From Bacteroidetes bacterium GWE2_42_24 (GTDB lineage: Bacteria > Bacteroidota > Bacteroidia > Bacteroidales > TTA-H9): 64,000 nucleotides of DNA. The notes beneath the pieces were generated by a model. That model saw only the letters and a list, made by a program, of their open reading frames with translations. It did not search any database and was not told where the DNA came from. The translations under genes were made by a program, and so were the position numbers. Positions 43,202 to 52,036 of the stretch are shown here, one piece after another (within the stretch, counting starts at the first letter, position 1; each line of letters opens with the position of its first letter). The stretch spans positions 1 to 64,000 of the forward strand of contig MEOA01000021.1 of NCBI GenBank assembly GCA_001768515.1. The letters are read 5' to 3'.

Positions 43202-44170
43202 TTAGTCGCGGCCAAGATGTGTAATAGGGCCACCTTTGGGCTGTTTACGGCCATCTACCCAGTGGTAGAATCCTTCACCCGAAGTGATGCCGTTCATGTT
43301 GGCTCTAACCAGTCGCTTTATGATTGGCGACGGTTTGTATTTTAACTGACCGAATTCATGATAAAGGTTTTCCATCCACCTGAGCAACTTGTCAAGGCCA
43401 ATACGGTCAGCCGTTTCGAAAGGCCCCATGAGGTGACCTGAAGCCTTCATCATCGTCTCATCGATGTCGTGAACACTGGCCACACCTTCCATCAGAATCT
43501 CACAAGCCTCGTTGATAAATGGAATGATCATACGGGTGGAGATGTTACCGGGGGACTCTGCAACCTGTATTGCCTGTTTGCCGATCATTTTGGCAAACTT
43601 CAGGGCTGTGGCATGTGCATCGTCAGTGGTTTTTGCACTTCTGACTACCTCTACTATAGCTACTTCGCGTACAGGTGAAATAAAATGTATTCCAATTGCA
43701 CGACCCCGATGCTGCAGTACCGAAGCCAGATCACTGATCATAAGGGTGGCTGTGTTGGAAGCGATCACACAATCGGGTGCTACTACCGATTCGATGCGTG
43801 TAAATACAGCTTTGCGCAACTCAAGGCTGGTACCCGGTTTACGTGAATTGATGGTTTCGATCACAAGATCACAGGTGGCCAGTGCCTGATAGTCAATATT
43901 ACCCTGAATCCTCGACAGAATCAGTTTCTTTTCATTGGTTGTCATCCCCCACTTGCTGATAATCTGATCGAGATGCTCTCCCATGTGGATTAAAGCTTCT
44001 TCAACAATCTGCGAAGTGAGATCAACAAAAACAACATCGAGTCCGTACTGACTGCAGTGAAGGGCGATCTGTTGCCCCATCTCACCGCAACCCACAATAC
44101 CCACTTTATGCAATTCCCCTTTTTGCGGTGCCTTCTTGCTGAGCGCAAGATCTTCCAATCGTAAAGCCAT
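43202..44170 (-). CDS. 3-hydroxyacyl-CoA (3-hydroxybutyryl-CoA) dehydrogenase
   Basis: 322 residues. The N-terminal Rossmann domain has the NAD motif VGIVGCGEMGQQIA beginning near residue 23, preceded by a basic 20-residue extension. The catalytic region contains SNTATLMISDLA and HFISPVREVAIVEVV, where the family usually has HFFNPVP. The Asn-to-Ser and Pro changes are unusual, but the catalytic His and later EVVRS are kept. The C-terminal helical domain contains GNISTRMIIPFINEA and ends GEGFYHW. The reaction is NAD-dependent oxidation of 3-hydroxyacyl-CoA, or the reverse in butyrate-type fermentation. It is transcribed with ackA. A -7 box lies upstream on the minus strand at 44230-44237. Confidence 0.88.
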   Translation of the reverse strand: MALRLEDLALSKKAPQKGELHKVGIVGCGEMGQQIALHCSQYGLDVVFVDLTSQIVEEALIHMGEHLDQIISKWGMTTNEKKLILSRIQGNIDYQALATCDLVIETINSRKPGTSLELRKAVFTRIESVVAPDCVIASNTATLMISDLASVLQHRGRAIGIHFISPVREVAIVEVVRSAKTTDDAHATALKFAKMIGKQAIQVAESPGNISTRMIIPFINEACEILMEGVASVHDIDETMMKASGHLMGPFETADRIGLDKLLRWMENLYHEFGQLKYKPSPIIKRLVRANMNGITSGEGFYHWVDGRKQPKGGPITHLGRD

Positions 44171-44229
44171 CGTTACGTAATTAGTTTAAAATATTATAAT
44201 AGTGTCGGTTATCCATAGATTACAGCCTG

Positions 44230-44237
44230 CAAAGATA
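44230..44237 (-). promoter_or_regulatory. Bacteroidota -7 element (TATCTTTG, minus strand)
   Basis: TATCTTTG on the minus strand, 59 bases before the dehydrogenase start at 44170. It probably drives dehydrogenase and ackA together. Confidence 0.6.
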
Positions 44238-44373
44238 GCCCTTTTAGGCAGTAAAAAAATAGCGCAGGGTATGTTTTAATCGGCTTTTAAGACAGTAAAA
44301 TACAGTAAGACATCTAATATGCAATAAGATGACTGGTAAAACTGTAAATCTATGCTACACTTAGCTCCAAGGG

Positions 44374-47346
44374 CTATACTTCACGCGGATCAGGTTTCAG
44401 AGGCAATTTTGCCATCCGCTGAATGGTAACTGAGGGCTGCCCAAATTCTTCGGTTACGACACCCTGCAACAGGTAAACGCCATAACCCCGGAAGGGATTC
44501 TGCTTTAAACTGTCAGGAAAATGAACCGTGTCGAACACCTCCCCGTTGACATCGAGGAAACAACCAAAATGCATCAGTTCGCCTCTGGAGGTCCTCACAT
44601 ACTTGATGGTCACCAGATTTCCCAACATCCTGACCGTGAATCCTACTGCTGGCACCAGATCAGAAGCCCTGGCTCCACCCCTGAAATCAGTCCGAAGCAT
44701 ATCAAAATGGCTTACACTCACCGGAAAACCAATCAGGTTAAGCTCATCATACGCATCCTCGATGGGTTCAGATTCAAAACGTGGCAGGCTGAATTCCTGC
44801 CGGGGCACCTCAAAGAGCGCAGCCTGCAACGGTTGTTGTTGCCCCCGCCCCAGATACAGGTGAGCCTCCCATAGCAATTCGGCCTTGGTGAGGCCGGTAA
44901 ACCTGAAGGCACCTACCCTGATCAGCAGTGTTATTTGCTCAGAACCGATACTCACCCGTTGCATGAAATCATAAAGGTTCCGGAATTCCCCGCCTTGTTC
45001 CCTTTCTCGGGTCAGCCGGTGCGCCAGTTCGGTTTCCAGACCTTTCACATGAATAAAGCCAATATAAACCGAGACACCCATCACCGATGTGAAGTGCTGC
45101 CCCTTGTTTACGCAGGGAAGTTCTATCTGGCCTCCACAGCGCCGGGCTTCGTTAAAGTAAACCCATGTATGATAAAACCCGCCAAAATTGTTGATGACGG
45201 CAACCATAAATTCTATTGGATATCGCGACTTCAGGTAAAGGCTTTGGTAACTCTCAACAGCATAGGATGCCGAATGGGCTTTCGAAAAACTATAGCCTGC
45301 AAACGAGGCAATCTGTCGCCACACCTCTTCACTTACCTCAACAGGACGAGCCAACCCTGCACACCCTTCAAAAAACCGCTGGCGTATTCTTTCCATCTCT
45401 TTGTTACCCCTGAACTTCCCACTCATGGCCCGGCGGAGTATATCGGCATCGGCCAGATCAAGCCCCGCGAAATGATGGCAGACCTTCAACACATCTTCCT
45501 GGTAAACCATTACGCCATAGGTTTCGGCCAATTGCTCCTTCATCACCGGGTGAATATAGGTGAATCCGCCGGGGTTATGAAAACGCCAGATGTACTCCCG
45601 CATCATGCCGCTCTTTGCCACCCCGGGTCTGATAATGCTGGAGGCAGCCACTAGTGTAAGGTAGTCTTTGCACCTCAACTTCCTGATCAAACCCCTCATG
45701 GCCGGGCTCTCGATGTAAAAACAACCCATGGTTTCACCCCTGTGCAACAGATCATTTACCGTCTCATCTGCCTTAAATGATTCCACATCCCGTATGTTGA
45801 CCTCGATTCCTGAATTCTCTCTGACCAGCCTGACACAATCGTTGATATGTCCAATTCCGCGCTGACTCAACACATCGAGTTTTTCAAAACCTATCGCTTC
45901 GGCGGTGTACATATCCCACTGCGTGGTGGCAAATCCCTTGGGTGGCATATCGAGGGCTGTGTAACAGGTGATGGGGTCTTCGGTGATGAGGATGCCTCCG
46001 GCATGAATACTCCGGATATTTGGAAAATCAATCATCCGCGAGGCCACATCAACAATCGCTGCTGCTATAGAACTCTCCCTGGCTTCCCTGTCGGGATGAT
46101 CGGCCAGTCGGTCAATCTCTTCAACCGGCAACCCGTATACCTTTCCCAATTCCCGGTACATTGAACTGTCACGGAAGGTCGACATGGCCCCCAACAAGGC
46201 AGTATGCCGCGGCCCATAACGGTCAAACAGATATTGCTGAACCGCATCCCGGTCTTTCCAGGAATAGTCTATATCAAAGTCAGGCGGACTGGAGCGCAGG
46301 GGATTGATGAAACGCTCAAAATACAAATCAAGGCTTATCGGATCGACGTCGGTAATTCCCAAACAATATGCTACGACGCTATTGGCTCCGCTTCCCCTTC
46401 CGACATGAAAAAAACCTTGCGCTGCCGACCAGGTAACCATATCCCAGGCAATCAGAAAATACGAGGCAAAGCCAAGTTGACTGATCATCTCCAATTCCTT
46501 GTCGATTCTTCTGACAGCCTCCCTGCTTTCCGTCCCGTAACGTCTGACTCCCCCTTCATGAGCCAACCTGTGAAGCAATTGCCAGTCGTCGGAAGGGCTA
46601 TGACTGTATACCTTTTTATTCTTGATTGTTTTGAAATCGAGATCGAAAGTACAAGGCGCAAGCAATCCGGATGTCCGTGTGATCAGGGCGGGTGTCCGGT
46701 GGAATGTTTGCTGAAGATTTGCGGCAGACTGGAAGGATGCCAGCGATGAAGCTGTCATCGCGGGATCAAGCATTGTAAGCAGCAAGTTGTTGTCGATGGC
46801 ACGCAGATGTCGATGCAGTTCATACCCCTTGACAGACTCAAATACAACAGGCTGAACCGCGACGAGCCGATCGGCCACCCCTTGCCACCTGCTTCCAAAA
46901 AACCGGGTTGCGTTGGAGCCATCAACACCAATATATTGCCCCTCGGGCAATGCGTCCGGCGGCCCGGCAGGAAACGGGAGGATGACGATTGCATCCCCGA
47001 GCCGGGGTGGCTTGACGGGGTATTGCGCTTTCGGAGCGGCAACCTCATCCCTGCCTCTCTTTACCGATAGGTTATGGATAGTCAGGAACTCGTTGATCTG
47101 CCTGAACCCTTCATTGTTCCGGGCAATCAGCGTATAGAGTATCCTGTTCCCGTTGGCAACGGTAACGCCAGCAACCGGCGCTATGGCAGCGGCATGACAA
47201 GCCTTTACAAAATCAGGAATACCTGTTACATTGTTTATATCGGCCAACACCAGTTGCTTCAGGCCAAGCGCAACAGCTTGTTCAACCAGTTTCCCCGGCG
47301 ACAGCGTACCATAGCGAAGACTGAAATAAGACTGACAAATGTGCAT
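44374..47346 (-). CDS. DNA polymerase III alpha subunit, short second-type (DnaE-like)
   Basis: 990 residues, shorter than the replicative Bacteroidota DnaE (usually about 1150-1250). The PHP domain is present at the N-terminus but its metal site looks lost: the usual HxHS and DH signatures read HICQSYFS and LADINN. The polymerase domain is intact: GRGSGANSVVAYCLGI, the catalytic aspartates Asp358/Asp360 in PDFDIDYSW, GYSFSKAHSASYAV, and the finger and tandem HhH regions. An OB fold follows (GFTVRMLGNLVTIKYV). Such short alpha subunits usually serve damage tolerance rather than replication. It is last in an operon with lplA and an EamA transporter, 11 bases after the latter. No imuB or dinB lies nearby. 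Confidence 0.9.
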   Translation of the reverse strand: MHICQSYFSLRYGTLSPGKLVEQAVALGLKQLVLADINNVTGIPDFVKACHAAAIAPVAGVTVANGNRILYTLIARNNEGFRQINEFLTIHNLSVKRGRDEVAAPKAQYPVKPPRLGDAIVILPFPAGPPDALPEGQYIGVDGSNATRFFGSRWQGVADRLVAVQPVVFESVKGYELHRHLRAIDNNLLLTMLDPAMTASSLASFQSAANLQQTFHRTPALITRTSGLLAPCTFDLDFKTIKNKKVYSHSPSDDWQLLHRLAHEGGVRRYGTESREAVRRIDKELEMISQLGFASYFLIAWDMVTWSAAQGFFHVGRGSGANSVVAYCLGITDVDPISLDLYFERFINPLRSSPPDFDIDYSWKDRDAVQQYLFDRYGPRHTALLGAMSTFRDSSMYRELGKVYGLPVEEIDRLADHPDREARESSIAAAIVDVASRMIDFPNIRSIHAGGILITEDPITCYTALDMPPKGFATTQWDMYTAEAIGFEKLDVLSQRGIGHINDCVRLVRENSGIEVNIRDVESFKADETVNDLLHRGETMGCFYIESPAMRGLIRKLRCKDYLTLVAASSIIRPGVAKSGMMREYIWRFHNPGGFTYIHPVMKEQLAETYGVMVYQEDVLKVCHHFAGLDLADADILRRAMSGKFRGNKEMERIRQRFFEGCAGLARPVEVSEEVWRQIASFAGYSFSKAHSASYAVESYQSLYLKSRYPIEFMVAVINNFGGFYHTWVYFNEARRCGGQIELPCVNKGQHFTSVMGVSVYIGFIHVKGLETELAHRLTREREQGGEFRNLYDFMQRVSIGSEQITLLIRVGAFRFTGLTKAELLWEAHLYLGRGQQQPLQAALFEVPRQEFSLPRFESEPIEDAYDELNLIGFPVSVSHFDMLRTDFRGGARASDLVPAVGFTVRMLGNLVTIKYVRTSRGELMHFGCFLDVNGEVFDTVHFPDSLKQNPFRGYGVYLLQGVVTEEFGQPSVTIQRMAKLPLKPDPREV

Positions 47347-47357
47347 GGCCTCTTGTT

Positions 47358-48266
47358 TTAAGCCCTGAAAGAAGCTGCTTTTCGACGTCCGAGCTGCTGT
47401 ACAAATATGCCACTCACCACCAGGGTTAACCCAACGAAAGTAGAGGTAAGAATCGGTTCGCCAACGATAAAATGTATAAAGATCAGCGATATGAACGGCG
47501 ATAGAAACACCAGATTAGATACCCTGGCGGTATCAGGAGCCAGGTGCAGGGCTTTCATCCACAACAGAAAAGTGATTCCCATTTCAAAGATACCCAAATA
47601 AACGCCTCCCAACAAACCATACAGAGAGGGAACCCGAAAGGTGCCTGTGATGAGCATGGTGACGGTCAACAGGATCAACGCGGTCACAAAACCTGAAAAC
47701 AGTTTAACCTCATCACGCCGCGTATCCTTCATTCCTGCAAGCCAGTACACAGCCCATATCAACGCACTGCCTACCGCAAGCAAAACTCCAAAACCGTTTG
47801 AAAACTGCATCGAAAAAGGATCACCATGTGTAGAAATGACCACCAGCCCGGCAAACCCGAGAAGGATGCCGGCTATTCCGCCCAATCCGGGCTTCTGACC
47901 TAATACGGGAATCGATAACAGCACAAGCATCACAGGCCAGAAGTAGTTCAGTGTACCGGCCTCCTGCGCAGGTAGCAAATCATAGGCTCTCAACAACACG
48001 ATATAATAAAGAAAAGGATTGAGGAACCCTGTAAACAGGGTCAATCGCCATTCCTTCGCTGTCGGGGGTACAACTTTTTTCAGAAGCCCCCTGCTCCAAA
48101 CCGCTATTCCATGTAAAATCACTGCCGTCACCACCGACCAGAACAAAAGGTTCATGAAATCAATATAGCGCAGACTCATCTTCATGGCTGTACCAATCGT
48201 CGACCAGAACATCACCGACAACCCCGCGTATACAAAACACCGGGGTAAGGCTTTGATTTTATTCAC
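47358..48266 (-). CDS. EamA/DMT-superfamily transporter
   Basis: 302 residues with ten predicted transmembrane helices in two EamA repeats. The first begins FVYAGLSVMFWSTIGTAMKMSL; the second begins FGVLLAVGSALIWAVYWLAGM. The conserved P-x-x-x-x-(N/L)-Y-F-W segment appears as EAGTLNYFWPVMLVL, and the G-x-x-x-G-x-x-L/I near the end as STFVGLTLVVSGIFV. Members export amino acids, metabolites or lipids; the substrate is not predictable. The gene starts 10 bases after lplA and ends 11 bases before the dnaE-like gene, so all three are cotranscribed. Confidence 0.88.
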   Translation of the reverse strand: MNKIKALPRCFVYAGLSVMFWSTIGTAMKMSLRYIDFMNLLFWSVVTAVILHGIAVWSRGLLKKVVPPTAKEWRLTLFTGFLNPFLYYIVLLRAYDLLPAQEAGTLNYFWPVMLVLLSIPVLGQKPGLGGIAGILLGFAGLVVISTHGDPFSMQFSNGFGVLLAVGSALIWAVYWLAGMKDTRRDEVKLFSGFVTALILLTVTMLITGTFRVPSLYGLLGGVYLGIFEMGITFLLWMKALHLAPDTARVSNLVFLSPFISLIFIHFIVGEPILTSTFVGLTLVVSGIFVQQLGRRKAASFRA

Positions 48267-48276
48267 TTAAGTACGC

Positions 48277-49263
48277 TCAAAAAATGGCTTCAATCAGTTC
48301 ATCAACCGAAATATTATTGAAATAATCGTTGACATTGAATTTCTGCAGACATGTGCGAACAGCCGTCTCTTCGTGCATCACACCTGCCAGGGCTTCTTCA
48401 ATATCTTCCACATCCGATTTACCGAAAAAATCACCGAAAATCTTAACCTTTTCGATCTTACCCTTGCCAACGAGCAAATCAAACTCTACCTGACCACCAG
48501 CCGTCCTGATCACTTTACGCAGGTTATACTCCGGAGATTGGCCAAAATTCCAGTTCCACGTCGCATAACGTTGCCCGGCAAGTTTGTCGATGTTATCAAT
48601 ATCAGCAGCCGTAAGCTCATAGGCCCGGCTATCGGTGTACATCTCCATGATGTGCAACATCACCCGGTCTTTGAATTCAAGCACGGTGAGTGGTTCATGA
48701 AGGTGATCCGAGATGTTGGTTACACGGCTGCGGACAGATTTAACCGCCTTGTCGTTGAACTTGGCAGGATCAACATTCAGGGCTGCCGACAAATCGGGCA
48801 ATTTTGAAGAAAAAAGAAGGGTGCCATGATGCAACACCCTGTTCTTGTAAACATGTTCGGCATTGCCCGAGAACTTCTTCCCATCAATGGTCAGGTCGTT
48901 ACGTCCTTCAAAACGTGCATCAATGCCCGACTTTTGCAAGACTTCGAGAATCGGGAGGGTATATTTTTTAAAATCAATCAGGTTGTTATGATCGCCATTT
49001 ACATTCATGATAAAAGTGAAGTTGATGTTGCCCAAATCATGAAAAACAGCACCACCACCCGTAAGGCGTCTGACAACCTGAATGTTGTTGGCTTTCACGT
49101 AGTCGATATTGATTTCTGCCAGTGTATTCTGATGCTTTCCGACAATGATGGCTGGTTCATTCCGCCAGAGCATGAAAACCTCTTCCGTAAAATTTTTTAA
49201 AAAATATTCTTCTGCCGCAAGATTGAACTGCGGACGCGTATTTGAGTTATATATACAGAGCAT
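48277..49263 (-). CDS. Lipoate-protein ligase A
   Basis: 328 residues from the ATG at 49263 (MLCIYNSNTRPQFNLAAEEY); an ATG at 49302 would add 13 residues and overlap the -7 box. LplA activates lipoate with ATP and attaches it to lysine of lipoyl domains and GcvH. Motifs are NLAAEEYFL, the WRNEPAIIVGKHQN lipoate pocket, RRLTGGGAVFHDLGN (conserved RRxxGGGxVxHD) and GRNDLTIDGKKFSGNAEH, with a catalytic lysine in the last. The C-terminal accessory domain is present. It heads the three-gene operon and is divergent from typA. Confidence 0.93.
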   Translation of the reverse strand: MLCIYNSNTRPQFNLAAEEYFLKNFTEEVFMLWRNEPAIIVGKHQNTLAEINIDYVKANNIQVVRRLTGGGAVFHDLGNINFTFIMNVNGDHNNLIDFKKYTLPILEVLQKSGIDARFEGRNDLTIDGKKFSGNAEHVYKNRVLHHGTLLFSSKLPDLSAALNVDPAKFNDKAVKSVRSRVTNISDHLHEPLTVLEFKDRVMLHIMEMYTDSRAYELTAADIDNIDKLAGQRYATWNWNFGQSPEYNLRKVIRTAGGQVEFDLLVGKGKIEKVKIFGDFFGKSDVEDIEEALAGVMHEETAVRTCLQKFNVNDYFNNISVDELIEAIF

Positions 49264-49290
49264 TTGTATGGAATCATTTTTAATAAGGGG

Positions 49291-49298
49291 CAAAATTA
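49291..49298 (-). promoter_or_regulatory. lplA -7 promoter element (TAATTTTG, minus strand)
   Basis: TAATTTTG on the minus strand, 27 bases before the ATG at 49263. Confidence 0.6.
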
Positions 49299-49356
49299 AC
49301 ACAAATTCAATGTAAAGTATCCGAAGGGCTTAACAGTCGCCTTGGCGAAAATTCCT

Positions 49357-49364
49357 TACCTTTG
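49357..49364 (+). promoter_or_regulatory. typA -7 promoter element (TACCTTTG)
   Basis: TACCTTTG, 28 bases before ATG 49393. It lies inside the would-be coding extension from 49342, so the shorter start is preferred. Confidence 0.65.
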
Positions 49365-49392
49365 CACCCAAAAATATCGAATTAGCATTAAT

Positions 49393-51192
49393 ATGCACGA
49401 AATCAGAAATATAGCTATTATAGCACACGTCGACCACGGTAAAACAACGCTGGTTGACCGCATTCTTCATCAATGCCAGCTTTTTCGTGAAAACGAAGAT
49501 GCCGGAGAATTAATCCTCGACAGCAACGATCTGGAAAGAGAACGTGGAATTACCATCCTCGCCAAAAATGTATCGGTTCGTTATAAAGGGACCAAAATAA
49601 ACATCATCGACACCCCTGGTCACAGTGATTTCGGTGGTGAAGTAGAGCGTGTACTGAACATGGCCGACGGTGTACTGTTACTTGTCGATGCCTTTGAAGG
49701 CCCGATGCCTCAGACCCGCTTTGTTCTGCAAAAAGCACTCGAATTGCAGTTGAAACCCATTGTAGTTGTAAATAAGGTAGATAAGGCTAACTGCGATCCC
49801 GAAGGAACGGCCGAAGCCGTCTTCGATCTGATGTTTAGCCTCGACGCAAATGAAGATCAGTTAAACTTCCCCGTAGTGTATGGTTCCAGCAAAATGGGCT
49901 GGATGGGCGCCGACTGGAGTGAACCCGCTGAAGACATCAGCTACCTGCTCGACACGATCATTGAAACCATTCCTGAAGCCACCTTTGCTGAGGGCTCAGC
50001 TCAAATGATGATCACCTCCATCGATTATTCATCCTATGTTGGCCGGATAGCCGTTGGCAGGTTATCGCGTGGGTTTCTCCGCTGGGGCATGCCTATCTCG
50101 CTGGTAAAGCGTGATGGCTCGATCGTTCCCTCCAAGATCAAGGAATTGTACACCTTCGAGGGTCTCGGCAAAGAGAAGATCAAGACCGATGTCAGGGCAG
50201 GCGAAATTGTTGCCATCATGGGGCTTGAAAGTTTCGATATCGGTGATACCGTTGCCGATGCTCTTGAACCCGAAGGGCTTACCCCCATCAAGGTGGATGA
50301 ACCCACTATGAGCATGACCTTCACCATCAATACGTCGCCTTTCTTCGGCAAAGAAGGTAAATATGTAACTTCCCGCCACCTGCGCGAAAGACTCTACCTC
50401 GAAACCGAGAAGAACCTTGCCCTCAAAGTTGAAGATACTGCATCTGCTGACTCATTCTTAGTTTATGGCCGGGGTGTATTGCACCTCAGCATCCTGGTGG
50501 AAACCATGCGACGCGAAGGCTACGAATTTATGCTTGGGCAGCCCAAAGTAATCACGCATGACGTCAACGGTCAAAAGCACGAACCTGTTGAATTTCTTAC
50601 GGTTCATGTACCCGAGCCTTTTGCCGGCAGGGTGATTGAACAGGTGACCCAACGCAGGGGCGAAATCCTCAACATCGAACACCGCACCGACCGTACCTAC
50701 ATGGAGTTCACCATCCCCTCACGCGGACTAATCGGATTGCGCAACGCGCTGCTCAACGCCACCGAAGGGGAATCGGTGATGGCCCACCGCCTGAAAGGAT
50801 TCGAACCATGGAAAGGTGAAATCCCCGGCAGGCGTAATGGCTCACTCATCGCTATGGAAACCGGCCCTGCCATCGCTTATGCCATCGACAAACTGCAGGA
50901 CAGAGGCCGTTTCTTCATCGATCCGGGCGAAGATGTCTATGCAGGTGAGGTGATAGGCGAACACATCCGCCCGGGCGACCTCAACATCAACGTGTGCAAG
51001 ACAAAGAAACTTACCAACATCAGGGCTTCAGGCACCGACGACAAAGCCGCGATTACCCCATCAGTCAACTTCTCTCTCGAAGAAGCCATGGAGTACATTG
51101 CCGACGATGAATTTCTGGAAGTGACCCCCGCCGATTTCCGGATGCGGAAGATTTACCTGGATGAAAACGAACGTAAAAGAATGTCGAAGTAG
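49393..51192 (+). CDS. Ribosome-associated GTPase TypA/BipA
   Basis: 599 residues from ATG 49393, the usual family start (MHEIRNIAIIAHVDHGKTT). An upstream in-frame start at 49342 would include promoter sequence. The G domain shows G1 AHVDHGKTT, G2 RGITI, G3 DTPGHSDFGG, G4 NKVDK and G5 GSSK. EF-G-like domains II, III and V follow, then the BipA-specific C-terminal domain (GEDVYAGEVIGEH, NVCKTKKLTNIRASGTDDK). The protein assists ribosome assembly and translation under stress and cold. It is divergent from lplA and is followed by a terminator. Confidence 0.97.
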   Translation: MHEIRNIAIIAHVDHGKTTLVDRILHQCQLFRENEDAGELILDSNDLERERGITILAKNVSVRYKGTKINIIDTPGHSDFGGEVERVLNMADGVLLLVDAFEGPMPQTRFVLQKALELQLKPIVVVNKVDKANCDPEGTAEAVFDLMFSLDANEDQLNFPVVYGSSKMGWMGADWSEPAEDISYLLDTIIETIPEATFAEGSAQMMITSIDYSSYVGRIAVGRLSRGFLRWGMPISLVKRDGSIVPSKIKELYTFEGLGKEKIKTDVRAGEIVAIMGLESFDIGDTVADALEPEGLTPIKVDEPTMSMTFTINTSPFFGKEGKYVTSRHLRERLYLETEKNLALKVEDTASADSFLVYGRGVLHLSILVETMRREGYEFMLGQPKVITHDVNGQKHEPVEFLTVHVPEPFAGRVIEQVTQRRGEILNIEHRTDRTYMEFTIPSRGLIGLRNALLNATEGESVMAHRLKGFEPWKGEIPGRRNGSLIAMETGPAIAYAIDKLQDRGRFFIDPGEDVYAGEVIGEHIRPGDLNINVCKTKKLTNIRASGTDDKAAITPSVNFSLEEAMEYIADDEFLEVTPADFRMRKIYLDENERKRMSK

Positions 51193-51217
51193 CTTCACAT
51201 AAACAACAACTCCAAAA

Positions 51218-51247
51218 CCGTCGGACGAACATCCGGCGATTTTTTTA
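51218..51247 (+). terminator. Intrinsic terminator after typA
   Basis: CGTCGGA pairs with TCCGGCG (one G-U), followed by ATTTTTTTAT. Confidence 0.8.
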
Positions 51248-51326
51248 TGCCTCGTCGTTACCCATTTCCCAAAACAGGAAAATCCAAAGCGTATCATTGT
51301 CCGAACCCCGGATCGGTAATTTACAG

Positions 51327-51469
51327 AGCCGGTTAAAAGGAGTTGACGCCCTGTATACCCCGGACAGGAACCAAAAGAAAGGAGCAACGGCAATAGCAAG
51401 GTGCAGTCGACTAAACCATATACACTCCCCGAAGTCAACCGGCTGCCCGCTCCTTTCCGAAGCCTGTCC
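51327..51469. other. Interleaved inverted repeats (possible structured RNA)
   Basis: AGCCGGTT (51327-51334) pairs with AACCGGCT (51437-51444). GGACAGG and GAAAGGAGC (51362-51385) pair with GCTCCTTTC and CCTGTCC (51449-51469). The order is A-B-A'-B', as in a pseudoknot, not a nested hairpin. There is also an AAAAGGAG at 51335-51342 that could compete for GCTCCTTT. No known RNA class was recognised. Confidence 0.45.
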
Positions 51470-51614
51470 AGGCCATTTTGTCTAAAAACGCCCCCCAACT
51501 GATACGTTATCAGATGATGTAAAAAAATTTCTCATCACAGGTATGGGTTTGGCTTAATATTTGTCAGGATTATCATAGAAGGTTAACCAATAATAAACCA
51601 TAGATAAACCCTAA

Positions 51615-51669
51615 GCGTACGGTTGAGGTACGGTTGATGTACGGTCGATCTACGGTCGATGCACGGATG
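51615..51669 (-). repeat. 11-bp tandem repeat array B
   Basis: Five consecutive 11-base units: GCGTACGGTTG, AGGTACGGTTG, ATGTACGGTCG, ATCTACGGTCG, ATGCACGGATG. These are the reverse complement of the array A motif (AACCGTAGATC), with substitutions at a few positions. Just to the left, AAACCATAGAT resembles a unit in the opposite orientation. Confidence 0.8.
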
Positions 51670-52036
51670 AACGATGAAAATGGCTTTGGCCTTGCCCCTC
51701 CCCGATAGCTATCGCGGCTATCAGATGTAAAGACAGTGAGAGATATTCTGCTCATATAATCGGAAATCAAACAAATTTTCAAATCTGCCAGTACCAATAC
51801 GCGTACAACCCATAACCTGAATCTGACAGAAAACGATGACGATCAACCAGCAACCGGCATTCAAACATCATGAGGTGGGGGCACATCATATTCAACGCAT
51901 TTTAACATGAGAAAACAAGCCTCTTACTTCAATTTCTTAGCGTTTACTATTCAAATACAACTCGTCATCTCTTTCACTTCTCGTGATTCGGGATGTGAAA
52001 ACCCTTAATTTGAAATGCAGAGACACTTCGTAAGTT

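Noticed and set aside
49342-49392. Upstream start for TypA
   Set aside because: The extension covers the -7 box, and family members begin at the MHEIRNIAIIAHVDH Met.
51703-51714. CGATAGCTATCG palindrome as a specific operator
   Set aside because: An isolated short palindrome in spacer DNA without an adjacent promoter; such palindromes are common in these genomes.
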